A stretch of DNA of 64,000 nt from contig JANXYQ010000024.1 in the NCBI GenBank assembly GCA_025355995.1, positions 1 to 64,000 on the forward strand, written 5' to 3'. Under the pieces are notes generated by a model. It worked only from the letters and a program-made list of their open reading frames with translations, made no database searches and was not told where the DNA came from. Origin of the DNA: Spirochaetaceae bacterium (GTDB lineage: Bacteria; Spirochaetota; Spirochaetia; Treponematales; Rectinemataceae). Below, piece by piece: positions 25,410 through 35,860 of this stretch. The stretch's first letter is position 1, and each line of letters opens with the position of its first letter. Both the position numbers and the translations under genes were made by a program.

Positions 25410-26386
25410 AGCGCTTCTACCTGATCGCCGGCATCGTCGTCGCCGCCATCATCCTCGTCCTCGTCATCGGGCCCTTCTACATCGTGAACGAGGGCGAGCA
25501 GGCCCTCGTGGTGCGCTTCGGCCAGATCATCGGCACCCAGAAATCGGCGGGCCTGAAGCTGAGGTCCCCGTTCATTGATGTCGTCGTCAAATACCCCAAG
25601 CAGGTAATGCCCTGGGACGGCGAGCCTCAGCGGATCCAGACCAAGGAAAACCAGTTCATCTGGGTGGATACGACCGCAAGGTGGAGGATCTCGGACCCGG
25701 TCAAGTTCTACGAGTCCATCGGCACACTGGAGAGCGCATACGGCAAGCTGGGCGACGTCCTCGACAGCGCTGTGCGGACGATAATCGCCGAGAGCTTCCT
25801 CCGCGAGGCGGTTCGCGACTCCAACCGGATCCTCTCGAACGACGTCAAGGAGACCTTCCAGACCGGCGACGCCGCCGGCTCCGAGGCCTTGGCCAATCTG
25901 ACCCAGAGCAAGATTTCCTACGAGAAGATCGACAAGGGCAGGAGCGTCCTCTTCTCCGAGATGCTCACCTCCGTCAAGCCGATAGTGCCGCAGTACGGCA
26001 TCGAGGTCATCGACGTCATCCCTCGCCAGATCAAATACTCCGACGAGCTCACCGAGAGCGTCTTCAACCGCATGATCAAGGAGCGAAACCAGATCGCCCA
26101 GGCCTTCCGGAGCTACGGCGAGGGCCAGAAAGCCACTATCCTCGGAAAGCTCGAGAACGACAAGCGACGCATCCTCTCCGAGGCCTATACGACGGCCGAG
26201 ACCACGAAGGGCAAGGCGGACGCGACCGCGGCCAAGATCTACTCCGACTCCTACGGCAAGGATCCGTCCTTCTACGACTATTGGAGGGCAATCGAGTCCT
26301 ACCGCCAGACCCTGCCCAATTTCACGAAGACCCTGTCTACCGATATGGACTACTTCAAGTACCTGTACGGGACGAAAGGGCGCTAG
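25406..26386 (+). CDS. hflC: HflC, SPFH-domain modulator of FtsH
   Basis: 326-residue partner of HflK. It has an N-terminal membrane segment (about 5-27), an SPFH domain starting YIVNEGEQALVVRFGQI, the HflC-typical MPWDGEPQRIQTKENQFIWV, and a C-terminal coiled coil (FRSYGEGQKATILGKLENDK). Translationally coupled to hflK. A long perfect hairpin follows 6 nt after the stop. Confidence 0.94.
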   Translation: MKRFYLIAGIVVAAIILVLVIGPFYIVNEGEQALVVRFGQIIGTQKSAGLKLRSPFIDVVVKYPKQVMPWDGEPQRIQTKENQFIWVDTTARWRISDPVKFYESIGTLESAYGKLGDVLDSAVRTIIAESFLREAVRDSNRILSNDVKETFQTGDAAGSEALANLTQSKISYEKIDKGRSVLFSEMLTSVKPIVPQYGIEVIDVIPRQIKYSDELTESVFNRMIKERNQIAQAFRSYGEGQKATILGKLENDKRRILSEAYTTAETTKGKADATAAKIYSDSYGKDPSFYDYWRAIESYRQTLPNFTKTLSTDMDYFKYLYGTKGR

Positions 26387-26392
26387 GAAAGC

Positions 26393-26423
26393 CCGAGGGA
26401 ACGGCCCGTGGCCGTTCCCTCGG
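26393..26423 (+). terminator. hairpin terminator after hflKC
   Basis: A perfect 14-bp inverted repeat, CCGAGGGAACGGCC (26393-26406) and its complement (26410-26423), around a 3-nt loop. No T-run follows on either strand, so termination may need help, but its place between convergent genes fits a terminator. Confidence 0.65.
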
Positions 26424-26449
26424 CTATCTCGGCGAGCCCGACGACAAAA

Positions 26450-27129
26450 TCAACCGAGCGATAGCAATTCCGCCTCCGCGCGCCAGGCGCCGTCCGCGCC
26501 CCACTCGAGGCGGGCGAGGGCGCAGCGACCGGACTGCAGCGGGCCGGGGTTGAGCACGAGAGTCTTCCCGGAAAAAGCGGCACAGGGCGATTCGTGTATG
26601 TGACCGCTCATCACAGGGGCAGGCCTATCCGGTCCAGCGCGCCTCGAAGGGCGGGAGAGCCGACGTCGACGCCTTTCCTGCGCTCCGCCCCCGAACCTTT
26701 GGGCGGAGCGTGGGTGAGGACGATGAGCGGACGGGAGGAGCCCTCCCCTTCGCAAGCTTCCAGGGCGAGGGCCAGGGCTTCGCTCGATTCGCCATCGGAT
26801 CGCTCGTAGGGAGTCATCACCGACCTTCGGGGGCTGCCACCGGCGCCGATTATCATTGCCCCGGCTGCCGCGACGAGCCGGCCGTCCGCCGAGATCCTCC
26901 TATCCTCCAGCACCGCCCTCGCGCCGCTCTTGCCGCAATTGCCCGGGACGAGGGCGATCTTTCCCTCCGCTCCCTCGAGCAGGGCGAGCAGCTTTCTGGC
27001 TTCCTGCGCGCCGCCGAAGTCGATGTGGTCCCCGGCCGCGAGGACCAGGTCCGCCTCTGCCGCCATCGCCGGGACTCTGGCGAGGGCGGAGGCCGGTCCG
27101 TGGAGGTCGGCGATCGCGAGGATGAGCAT
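26450..27129 (-). pseudogene. metallophosphoesterase (calcineurin-like), interrupted by a frameshift
   Basis: The first frame, from ATG 27129, has DLHG (near 8-11), AAGDHIDFGG, VPGNCG and LTHAPPKGS, the metal-ligand motifs of small YfcE/MJ0936-like phosphodiesterases. It stops at 26611, before the last motif. The missing end, SGHIHES followed by KTLVLNPGPL, lies in the next frame and continues to 26450. Adding one C to the CCCC run (plus-strand GGGG near 26615-26618) would join the two parts in a natural way. This is a real frameshift mutation or a sequence error. A perfect TATAAT (27141-27136) lies 6 nt before the ATG, so the gene looks leaderless. Confidence 0.75.
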
Positions 27130-27135
27130 GAGCTT

Positions 27136-27141
27136 ATTATA
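27136..27141 (-). promoter_or_regulatory. -10 box of the phosphoesterase gene
   Basis: Consensus TATAAT on the minus strand, 6 nt before the ATG at 27129, with no Shine-Dalgarno between. No good -35 at 17-18 nt. Confidence 0.45.
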
Positions 27142-27197
27142 CGACGCGCGGCGTTGACCGTCCTGCGGTCCGCCGCTACTATCGGCATGGAGGAAGC

Positions 27198-27665
27198 GTG
27201 CGCCAAATAAAGAATCCCTTCGCGAACCAGCCCGGCTACGGCTGCTTCGGCTGCTCGCCCCAGAACGAGCAGGGCCTCAGGATGAGCTTCGCCGAGGAAG
27301 GCGAGGAGGTAGTCTGCGCCTGGGCGCCCGAGCAGCGCTTCGCGGGCTATGGCGGGATACTCCACGGAGGCATCCAGGCTACCCTTCACGACGAGATCGC
27401 CTCGTGGCTCGTCTTCGTGAAACTCTCGACCGCCGGCTTCACGGAGAGGCTAGAGATAGACTACCGCAGCCCCGTCCGGATCGACGCAGGTCCCCTCGTC
27501 CTGCGCTCTCGCCTCGACCGACTCGAGGGCAACAAGGCTTATATAAAAACGAGCCTTTTCGACGGCAAGGGCAAGCTCGGATCCGAGTCCCTCGCCGTCT
27601 ATTTCACGCTGCCCCAGCATATAGCGCGCAAGCGGATGGCCTTTCCCGAGGAAGGGGCTTTTTAG
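27198..27665 (+). CDS. hotdog-fold thioesterase (PaaI-like)
   Basis: 155-residue hotdog enzyme, probably hydrolysing acyl-CoA or acyl-ACP thioesters. The N-terminal CFGCSPQNEQGLRM matches the CxxCGxxNPxGLxL start of one 4HBT subgroup. The central ILHGGIQATLHDE contains the HGG and acidic residues of the active site, and RLEIDYRSPVRI completes the fold. The start is GTG at 27198 with GGAGGAA 3-8 nt upstream. It converges with the lipoprotein gene. Confidence 0.85.
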   Translation: MRQIKNPFANQPGYGCFGCSPQNEQGLRMSFAEEGEEVVCAWAPEQRFAGYGGILHGGIQATLHDEIASWLVFVKLSTAGFTERLEIDYRSPVRIDAGPLVLRSRLDRLEGNKAYIKTSLFDGKGKLGSESLAVYFTLPQHIARKRMAFPEEGAF

Positions 27666-27684
27666 CTTAGGTGGAGGCGACTCC

Positions 27685-29184
27685 CTATTTGAAGGCCATC
27701 ACGATCGTCCTGGTTACGGTCGGAGGAGGCGCTATATAGCCGCTCTGGATCGATATGTAGGGCATTCCATCGTTTGGGGCGATGGCGATTTGGATAAAGC
27801 TCGGCCAGACCGAATCCGTAAAGAGATTGGGGCCCCCGACGAAATCCCAGCTCACGCCATTGAATCGCATAACGTTGACGCTATAGACGTCGGGTCCAGT
27901 GGCGATATGGCGCGTATAGGCGAGATAAAGGCTGTCCGAGGAGAGGGGCGCCTTCGAGACAGCGAGCGAGGTCAGCTGGACATCGCTGCCCGAGGTCGAA
28001 CCCGCGCCGCCGAGATCCCCCCAGTTAGTGCCGTCGAATTTCCACACGCATGCCAAGTAGGCGCCGTCCTGGAAGCCGAGATAGGGTGAACCCGAGGAAT
28101 CGAAGGCGAGAGAGGTATAATTCGATTAACCGCCATTGAAACCTTCCGAACCGACGAAATTCCACGAGGATCCGTCATAGCTCATGACCGAGGCCTTATA
28201 CCCGAAATAATCGTCACGGAAGCCTAAATAAGGCTTGCCGGAGGGAGCAATCGCGAGCGAGAGGTAGCTAACCGCGCCGGGTGAAAAGCCGGAGGCAGAT
28301 CCGACGGTTACCCAGCTCGGGGAAAAGAATTTCTTCACTACGGCCTTGCTGAGGATAGTATCGAAATAGCCAACATAGGGAATATCGCCTGGATCGAGGG
28401 CGATGCTGGGCAGGTCCGCGGCATTATTAGAGAAGCCAGGGACTCCAAGTTGATTCCAGGTACCAGTAAAATCGAACGCGGAAATCTTCCCGCCGTTCGA
28501 GCCATCGTAAAAGGCGATATAGGGCTGGCTGCCCGAGCTCATCGCCAAGGAAGTATTCAGGACCGATATCGACGCGAATCCGTGTACGACTCCGAGGTAG
28601 GACCAGTCCGCGCCGTTCAGATACATTACGCAGGGCACGTTAGTGCCGGCATCGGCGAAGCCGATGTAGGGCGTACCGTCGGCAGCTATCGCCAACGAGG
28701 GCGTCGTAATGTCCCCCCCGGTGAAATTGGAGCTGCCCACGAGGACCCAGGAACGTACGTGGAAGCTGGACTGAGAGGCCGAGGAGGGATTCATCCCCGT
28801 CTTCGTTGCGGCGGCTTTTATGGTAATAGTCTGGCCGGCGTGGATGGTCAAAGCGCCGGCGATATACAGGGAGGAGCCGCTTGTCGGTGCGCCCGTGGGC
28901 GAAATCGGGTCGCTGCCGTCCGCGGTGTAGTAGATCTTCGCGAGGGGAGTCGCGCTGGTTATCGCGACGCCCTGGTCGCTGTCGTAGCTTCCGGGCGCTG
29001 GGCTGATCAGCGGCGTCGCGACAGTATCGAACGGCGTCGTGGGAGTAGTAGGTGTTGTCGCAGTCAGGCTTGTGCCGTTCTTGAGTCCTAGGGCTATCTT
29101 CTCGTCGTATACCGGCGTATAGCACGAGGCGAGAGACAGCGTCGCAAAGAATGCGAGGCAGCCACGGGCTGGGACTCTCACCAA
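27685..29184 (-). pseudogene. CHB_HEX and propeller-repeat lipoprotein split by an in-frame TAA
   Basis: A continuous 500-codon frame with a single TAA at 28128-28126. N-terminal lipobox SLASC gives a lipoprotein. A chitobiase C-terminal-like domain follows (about 60-140, with KIYYTADGSDPISPTG), then about seven repeats of the form S-L/I-A-x(4-6)-P-Y-x-G-F-x-D, for example SLAIAPSGKPYLGFRD. The TAA falls within the fifth repeat (FNGG, stop, SNYTSLAFDSSGSPYLGFQD), and the rest of the protein is intact downstream. CAA to TAA by one transition would explain it. Read from TTG 29184 or GTG 29181. Base use here is slightly less GC-rich than in neighbours. Function unknown; probably surface exposed. 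Confidence 0.72.
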
Positions 29185-29246
29185 TCTACCATCACCTGCA
29201 TAAATATATCATGAAAAACGCAATGTCGCGTAAATCGATCATGAAT

Positions 29247-30461
29247 TTACCCAACCGGAATTTTACGGATCGCTCTCCCCTCTTCGTCGATCGCGAAGGC
29301 GCTGCCCTCGCCTCCCATTCCGCGGGCGGGACCGTAGCCCGCCTCGAATTCCTCCGGCGTGAGCCTTTGCCCCTCGAAGCGGGGGAAGAGGCTCCAATGC
29401 AGCGCATTCTCCGGACCGTGCGGCATTCCATCCGAGCCGAAGAGCAGGTCCGCCCCCGGTACGAAGCCCGCCTCGTCGATGAGCATCCTGAACGGATCGT
29501 TTTCGGCGAGATGCCGCGGTATCAGCCGATCCGCGTAATCGACCGAGTCGGCGTTGAAATTGGGTTGGACCGAGAGGGCGATGCCGGCCTCTTTGCAGCC
29601 CCGCGCCTGGCTAGCCGATATGAATTGGACGTGCTCGAGCCGGACGGCCGGGAATTCCACACCGTCGCGCGCGAGACCCTCCAGGCAGCGAAGGACCTGG
29701 CCGATCGCCTCGTGACCGATCGCATGGGCGGAGAGACAGGCGCCGAATAGGGCGATCTCGGATAGCAGGGCCGAAAGCTCCGCGTCGGAATACAGCAGGG
29801 CTCCCTCGGCGCCATCCAGGAAGGCGGCATCCAGGGCCGCGCTCCTCGCGCCGATAGCCCCGTCGAGGAAGATCTTCACGCCCTCGCATCTATCCCGCGA
29901 ATGGGTGGACAGGCCTCGATAGACCTCGGGAGTCGCCCAGGGCTTTATCCGTCCCGCGTATGCAGAGGCGGATACGACCGAAAGGGCATCCTCACCGGCG
30001 ATCGTCATGTCCTCGAGGGAGCCGATGCCCAGGACTTCCATCCTTTCCATGAAGGTCGTCAACTTCTCCGCGTCCAGTCCGGCCACGCGGCTGTAGAACA
30101 CGAAGAGCCTCGGCAGGTTCCGCTCTCCCCAGGCGGGATCGGCGGCCTTCTCGGCGAATTCGGGCCAGAGCTCGCGCACGAAGGGCAGGGCGGAGGGAGA
30201 AAGTGCGTAGCCGTGCAAGCTGGCGTTGACGACTAGGGCCGGCGGCAGGCCCGCGAGCTCGGGCGGTCCGAGGGGCAACCGATCCGTCCTCCAGCCCTTG
30301 ACCAGGCTGAGCCTGTCCCTGGGAAGGCCCGCGAGGAGCCGCATCGCCGCTGCGCCTGAGAGATTCGATAAATCCTGTAATCCCTCGAAAGAGGCGTAGA
30401 GGCTAACGTGCGAATGATGGTCGTGGAGGAAGGGGAAGCGGAGTATCCTCTCGTAGCTCAT
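29247..30461 (-). CDS. amidohydrolase-family (YtcJ-like) metal-dependent hydrolase
   Basis: 404-residue amidohydrolase of the Amidohydro_3 kind. Metal-site motifs are HDHHSH near 14-19, KIFLDGAIGARSAA near 210-223, where a modified Lys is common in the superfamily, SAHAIGHEA, RLEHVQF, and GSDGMPHGP near the end. The N-terminal beta sandwich seen in many members is short or absent. The substrate is not evident. The ATG at 30461 overlaps the U32 peptidase stop as ATGA. The 62 nt upstream of the next lipoprotein gene hold an AT-rich stretch only. Confidence 0.8.
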   Translation of the reverse strand: MSYERILRFPFLHDHHSHVSLYASFEGLQDLSNLSGAAAMRLLAGLPRDRLSLVKGWRTDRLPLGPPELAGLPPALVVNASLHGYALSPSALPFVRELWPEFAEKAADPAWGERNLPRLFVFYSRVAGLDAEKLTTFMERMEVLGIGSLEDMTIAGEDALSVVSASAYAGRIKPWATPEVYRGLSTHSRDRCEGVKIFLDGAIGARSAALDAAFLDGAEGALLYSDAELSALLSEIALFGACLSAHAIGHEAIGQVLRCLEGLARDGVEFPAVRLEHVQFISASQARGCKEAGIALSVQPNFNADSVDYADRLIPRHLAENDPFRMLIDEAGFVPGADLLFGSDGMPHGPENALHWSLFPRFEGQRLTPEEFEAGYGPARGMGGEGSAFAIDEEGRAIRKIPVG

Positions 30462-32776
30462 GGCTTCGCCGAGCCCTGGATCCGGAAGAGCGTCGTCACG
30501 CAGTCCTCGACGAGAACCCGATAGCGCCTGCCGCGGTCGAACAGGAGGCTCGAATGCTTCCTGCTGCAGGCCTCGGGGCAGGCTCCCTTGAGGACATTAT
30601 GCTTGAGGAAACAGCCGAGGCTCTGGAATAGCGGCGGCTCGAAGCCCAGCCCGACGGGGGCGAGGGGGGCATCTCCCTCCCCCGAGGCCTCGAGCTCCAG
30701 GTAGCGATAGGCGAACTCGATGCCGGGAAGGAGCGCGGAGAGGCTCGCATAGGCGAAATCGTTGGCGACGTAGAGATTGATGTCCAGGAAGAAGGACAGA
30801 CGCGAGTCGAGCGCGGCCGGGGATATGGAGCGGAGCTCCCTCGCGATCGCGAAATGATGGAGGGCGCCCAGGCCGACGGCGAGTGACTCTCCCGCCTCGA
30901 GCGCCTCCTCCGCGCGCCTCTTCGCGAGCTCGGCGTAGGCTTCACGACCCAGAACAAGAGGCGCGAGGGGCAGCCAGGAGCGGCCTCCCCAGGAGGGCAG
31001 GGCCGACCCGCGCGCCAGGTCTCGCGGGCCAGCGAAGGGAAGGCCGGAGGGCAGGCCCTCGCGTGGGAAGACGAGGGCCGCGCGCGGAGGGGCCTCGGCG
31101 ACGGGGCTCTTGGGCGCGCCTATCGATCTGGTCGGCGAAAGGGAATCGAGGGCGTAGGCGAGCTCGGCGCCGGCTAGTATGTCGGCGGCCCGGGAGTAGA
31201 TCCTGTTCTTCTCGCGCTTGAGGGCTGACGGCGGGATGAACAGGTCGGCGAGGGCTTGTTCATCGGTTTCGGCTACTAGGCGGAAATCGGCCTCGCCCGA
31301 TTCGCCGAATACCTCGAGGGCCCGCGCGAGGCCCCCGGGATTCTTGGCCTTGTCCAGCGGGATGGGCCCTCCCGATTCTATCCTGGCCGCGCCGCCCATC
31401 GCCCCCGCTCTCCCGCCGAAGCCCGGCAGGGTGAGATCCGCGACCAGGCCCGAGGCCGAGAAATACAGCTTGAGGGGCAGCTCTTCCCTCGCGCCTTCGT
31501 ACTCCTCCCGGCTCGGGATCCTGCGGTCGAGATCGCGCGAGGAGATGCGGCGCAGCTGGTCCCCGGCGCGCAGCTGCGCTTCAACGCGCGGCTCGACGCC
31601 GACACGCTTCTCCGCCTCGGCCAGCAGCTCGACCCGCGATCCCGCCTTCGCTCGGAATAGCTCGCGGCCGGTGCGCGCGTCGCGGAGCTCGAGTACGGGG
31701 AATCTTAGGGGGCGGGAGGGGTCGCCGCCCTCGAAGCCGAGGAGGCCGTCGCGGAGGCCCAGCGGGCCGTCCAAGTCCACGACGAGGCGGCCGCCCTGGT
31801 TCGAGACTATGCGGCCCGCCGAGACGCCGAGGTGCCCGGGGTAGGCGGAGTCTATCAAGTCGGCGCCGCCCCTCTCGGATATCCAGGCCTCGGTGGGCGA
31901 GCGGGCGAAGGCGATCCTGCTCGCCTCGCGCCTTGCCGCCAGCTCCTCCTCGCCGGGACCGCGGCCGTCTAGGCCGTCCAGGAGGCCGCGATAGAGCGAT
32001 GCCACGGCGAAGCAGTATTCGGGCGACTTCATCCGCCCTTCGATCTTGAAACTCGAGATCCCGGCGGCGGCGAGCTCGCCCAGTCTCTCGCCGAGGTCGA
32101 GGTCGCGGCAGGAGAACCAGTAGCCCGTGCGGCCGGACATCGCCCCTCCCTCCGCCGAATAATACGATCGGCAGAGCTGGGCGCACTCGCCCCTGTTGCC
32201 GGAGCGCCCGAGCACGAGCCCGGAGGCTAGGCAGAGGCCCGAGAATGAATAGCACAGGGCGCCGTGCACGAAAGCCTCGTATTCGAGGCCGGGTTCCTCA
32301 TCGCGGAGCCGGGCCATCTCCGCGATGCTCGTCTCGCGGGGCAAGACGATGCGCGAGGCGCCGAGCTCCCGCGCGATCCTGGCGCCCTCGCTTCCCTGGA
32401 CGGCCGCCTGCGTCGACGCATGGATAGCGATGCCGGGGTGCCTGTCCCTGACGAGCCTCGCGAGTCCCCAGTCCTGGACGATGACCGCGTCGGGAGGGAA
32501 GCGCCCGAGGAAGGCGAGGAGGGTCGCGGCGCCCTCGAGCTCGTCCTGGAGGATGATCGTATTCAAGGCGGCGTAGAGCCTGACGCCCCTGTCGCGCGCG
32601 AGGCGGTACAGTTTCCTGTACTCCGTACGGTCGAAGTTCTTGGCCTGCTTGCGGGCGGAGAAGTCCGCGAAGCCTAAATAAAGCGCGTCGGCGCCGCCCT
32701 CGATGGCGGCGATGGCGGAATCGAAGCCACCGGCGGGTAGGAGGAGCTCTGGTAAAGTCCGGGGATTTGCCACCAA
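30458..32776 (-). CDS. peptidase U32 family protein (RlhA/TrhP-like RNA hydroxylation)
   Basis: 772-residue U32 protein. Some members (RlhA, TrhP) hydroxylate 23S rRNA or tRNA uridines; the family was first described as a collagenase. The N-terminal barrel starts LPELLLPAGGFDSAIAAIEGGADALYLG. The signature EAFVHGALCYSFSGLCLASG (170-189) leads into RSGNRGECAQLCR, with its cluster of Cys. A second U32-like portion lies in the C-terminal half, including FLKHNVLKGACPEACSRKH. TTG at 32776 or GTG at 32773, both behind GAGG. Length and Cys pattern fit the long RlhA-like group. Confidence 0.85.
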   Translation of the reverse strand: MVANPRTLPELLLPAGGFDSAIAAIEGGADALYLGFADFSARKQAKNFDRTEYRKLYRLARDRGVRLYAALNTIILQDELEGAATLLAFLGRFPPDAVIVQDWGLARLVRDRHPGIAIHASTQAAVQGSEGARIARELGASRIVLPRETSIAEMARLRDEEPGLEYEAFVHGALCYSFSGLCLASGLVLGRSGNRGECAQLCRSYYSAEGGAMSGRTGYWFSCRDLDLGERLGELAAAGISSFKIEGRMKSPEYCFAVASLYRGLLDGLDGRGPGEEELAARREASRIAFARSPTEAWISERGGADLIDSAYPGHLGVSAGRIVSNQGGRLVVDLDGPLGLRDGLLGFEGGDPSRPLRFPVLELRDARTGRELFRAKAGSRVELLAEAEKRVGVEPRVEAQLRAGDQLRRISSRDLDRRIPSREEYEGAREELPLKLYFSASGLVADLTLPGFGGRAGAMGGAARIESGGPIPLDKAKNPGGLARALEVFGESGEADFRLVAETDEQALADLFIPPSALKREKNRIYSRAADILAGAELAYALDSLSPTRSIGAPKSPVAEAPPRAALVFPREGLPSGLPFAGPRDLARGSALPSWGGRSWLPLAPLVLGREAYAELAKRRAEEALEAGESLAVGLGALHHFAIARELRSISPAALDSRLSFFLDINLYVANDFAYASLSALLPGIEFAYRYLELEASGEGDAPLAPVGLGFEPPLFQSLGCFLKHNVLKGACPEACSRKHSSLLFDRGRRYRVLVEDCVTTLFRIQGSAKP

Positions 32777-32816
32777 TCCTCGATATCACTTCCGGGCCCG
32801 AGCGTCTAGCCGCGGC

Positions 32817-34052
32817 TCACGGGGAAAGCCGCCTTTCCCCTTCGAGGGAGCGGGGCCTCGTGAGGTCCTGGCTGGCCTCGAGCGTGCCGAGGTAGCCGCC
32901 GTCCGGGCCGCGGATGGCGCGGTATTCGATGCGCACGAAGCGGCCTCCCGTCTCGAGCCAAAATTCCTCGTAGTCGCGCTCTCCCCGCCTGAAGGCCTCG
33001 ATGATACCCAAGACCCTGTCCACGCTCTTCGGAGGGTGGCAGTTGCGCACATCGCGTCCGATGATGGAGGGAGAGCGGGGGAAGACGCGCTCTGGCCCGT
33101 TCGAGAAATAGGCGACCCTATCGTCCGCGCCGACGAAGGTCAGGTCGACGGGGAGGGCTTTCAGCACGAGGTCCACGATGCGCGGATCGAGGCTGCCGGA
33201 GTCCAGCTCGAGCGCGGTAGGGTTGCCCGAGGCAGCTGCTCCGGCAGCGGCCGGAAGGAGGCTCGCGGCCGCGCCCTCCCCCGCGGAGGCGTCGAGCGAG
33301 GCTATGTCGCCTGCACCCAAGAAGCAGAAGCCCACGACGCGCGACTCGAAATACAGCGACCTTCGCTCCTCGGCCCTGAGCAGGGGGGCGACTACCGGGA
33401 AGAGCAGCCTCTCCTCGCGGAAGACGAGGGCATGGGCGTCGAAGAAAAGGCCGCCCAGGAGGATGACCAGTTCCTTCCCGTCGGGGGCCTCCGTCTCCAG
33501 CAGCTCGGAGAGCCGCCCCAGGGAGGCGCGCACGTCGTCGTGGAGGGCCCACATGAGGGATATGCAACGATAGCTCGGATATCTAGCCTCGAAATAGGGG
33601 AATAGGACGTTCTCCTTCTTTTTGTAATGCAGGTCTATTGCGGCGAGGGATCTTATCGAGAGGCGAAGCTTTTCGCGCAGCTCGTGCCGTGGACCCGATC
33701 CGGGCGAAAGGCCCGCGACGAGGGGCTTTGCCGCGTCCAACTCTCGCAGGAAAGCGGCGTTCTCGAGGACCAGGGACTCGAAAAAAGGATCTTCAGGCTC
33801 GAAACGGATTCGGCCGAGGGGCCGCGAGACGAGATTGATCAGGCGCGAGACCGCGCCTTTGAGCGAGCCCGGGTCGAGCCCCTCCGAGACCAGGGTATGG
33901 ACCGCGTGGACGATGTCGCCCGGCTCGACCCGGTCCAGGGCTGCGGCCGCTCTTTCGATCTCGCCTCGCTCCAACGGGCGGGTAGCGAGGGTCCGGCCGA
34001 GATCGGCGAGGATGGAGGGCAGGAGGGGATCGCGGGAATCAATCGTATCCAT
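32817..34052 (-). CDS. DUF438/hemerythrin/PAS-domain protein
   Basis: 411-residue cytoplasmic sensor-like protein. It has an N-terminal DUF438-type helical segment (about 20-100), a hemerythrin-like HHE domain (about 105-225, with DLHYKKKENVLFPYFE and LHDDVRASLGRL, and REERLLFPV), and a C-terminal PAS domain (about 290-400, VDLTFVGADDRVAYFS, GRDVRNCHPPKS). The hemerythrin part may bind di-iron and sense oxygen or nitric oxide; this is known for related proteins and inferred here. TATACT ends 6 nt before the ATG and no Shine-Dalgarno is present. Confidence 0.85.
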   Translation of the reverse strand: MDTIDSRDPLLPSILADLGRTLATRPLERGEIERAAAALDRVEPGDIVHAVHTLVSEGLDPGSLKGAVSRLINLVSRPLGRIRFEPEDPFFESLVLENAAFLRELDAAKPLVAGLSPGSGPRHELREKLRLSIRSLAAIDLHYKKKENVLFPYFEARYPSYRCISLMWALHDDVRASLGRLSELLETEAPDGKELVILLGGLFFDAHALVFREERLLFPVVAPLLRAEERRSLYFESRVVGFCFLGAGDIASLDASAGEGAAASLLPAAAGAAASGNPTALELDSGSLDPRIVDLVLKALPVDLTFVGADDRVAYFSNGPERVFPRSPSIIGRDVRNCHPPKSVDRVLGIIEAFRRGERDYEEFWLETGGRFVRIEYRAIRGPDGGYLGTLEASQDLTRPRSLEGERRLSP

Positions 34053-34058
34053 CGCTCG

Positions 34059-34064
34059 AGTATA
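34059..34064 (-). promoter_or_regulatory. -10 box of the DUF438/PAS gene
   Basis: TATACT on the minus strand, 6 nt before the ATG at 34052. No clear -35. Leaderless arrangement. Confidence 0.4.
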
Positions 34065-34088
34065 ACGGAAAACTCGACCCTGCTCCCC

Positions 34089-34118
34089 TTGAATACGCTG
34101 CCCTTTCAGGGGAATAAT
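34089..34118 (+). promoter_or_regulatory. promoter of the ABC-F gene, near-leaderless
   Basis: TTGAAT (34089-34094), 18-nt spacer, AATAAT (34113-34118), 8 nt to the GTG at 34127. Confidence 0.4.
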
Positions 34119-34126
34119 GCGTCACC

Positions 34127-35761
<1,635 letters not shown>

Positions 35762-35782
35762 GGCGGCGAGTAGCCCTCCGTC

Positions 35783-35811
35783 TTGACTCCGCATCCGCCG
35801 GAGCCTATGCT
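35783..35811 (+). promoter_or_regulatory. promoter of the nucleoside transporter operon
   Basis: TTGACT (35783-35788), 17-nt spacer, TATGCT (35806-35811). The leader to the ATG at 35861 is about 43 nt and carries a GGAGG Shine-Dalgarno (35848-35852), so this unit is not leaderless. Confidence 0.6.
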
Positions 35812-35860
35812 TTCGAGGCGCGCCCGCGTGCGCGCGAATCGTTTATCGGAGGTATCCCGG

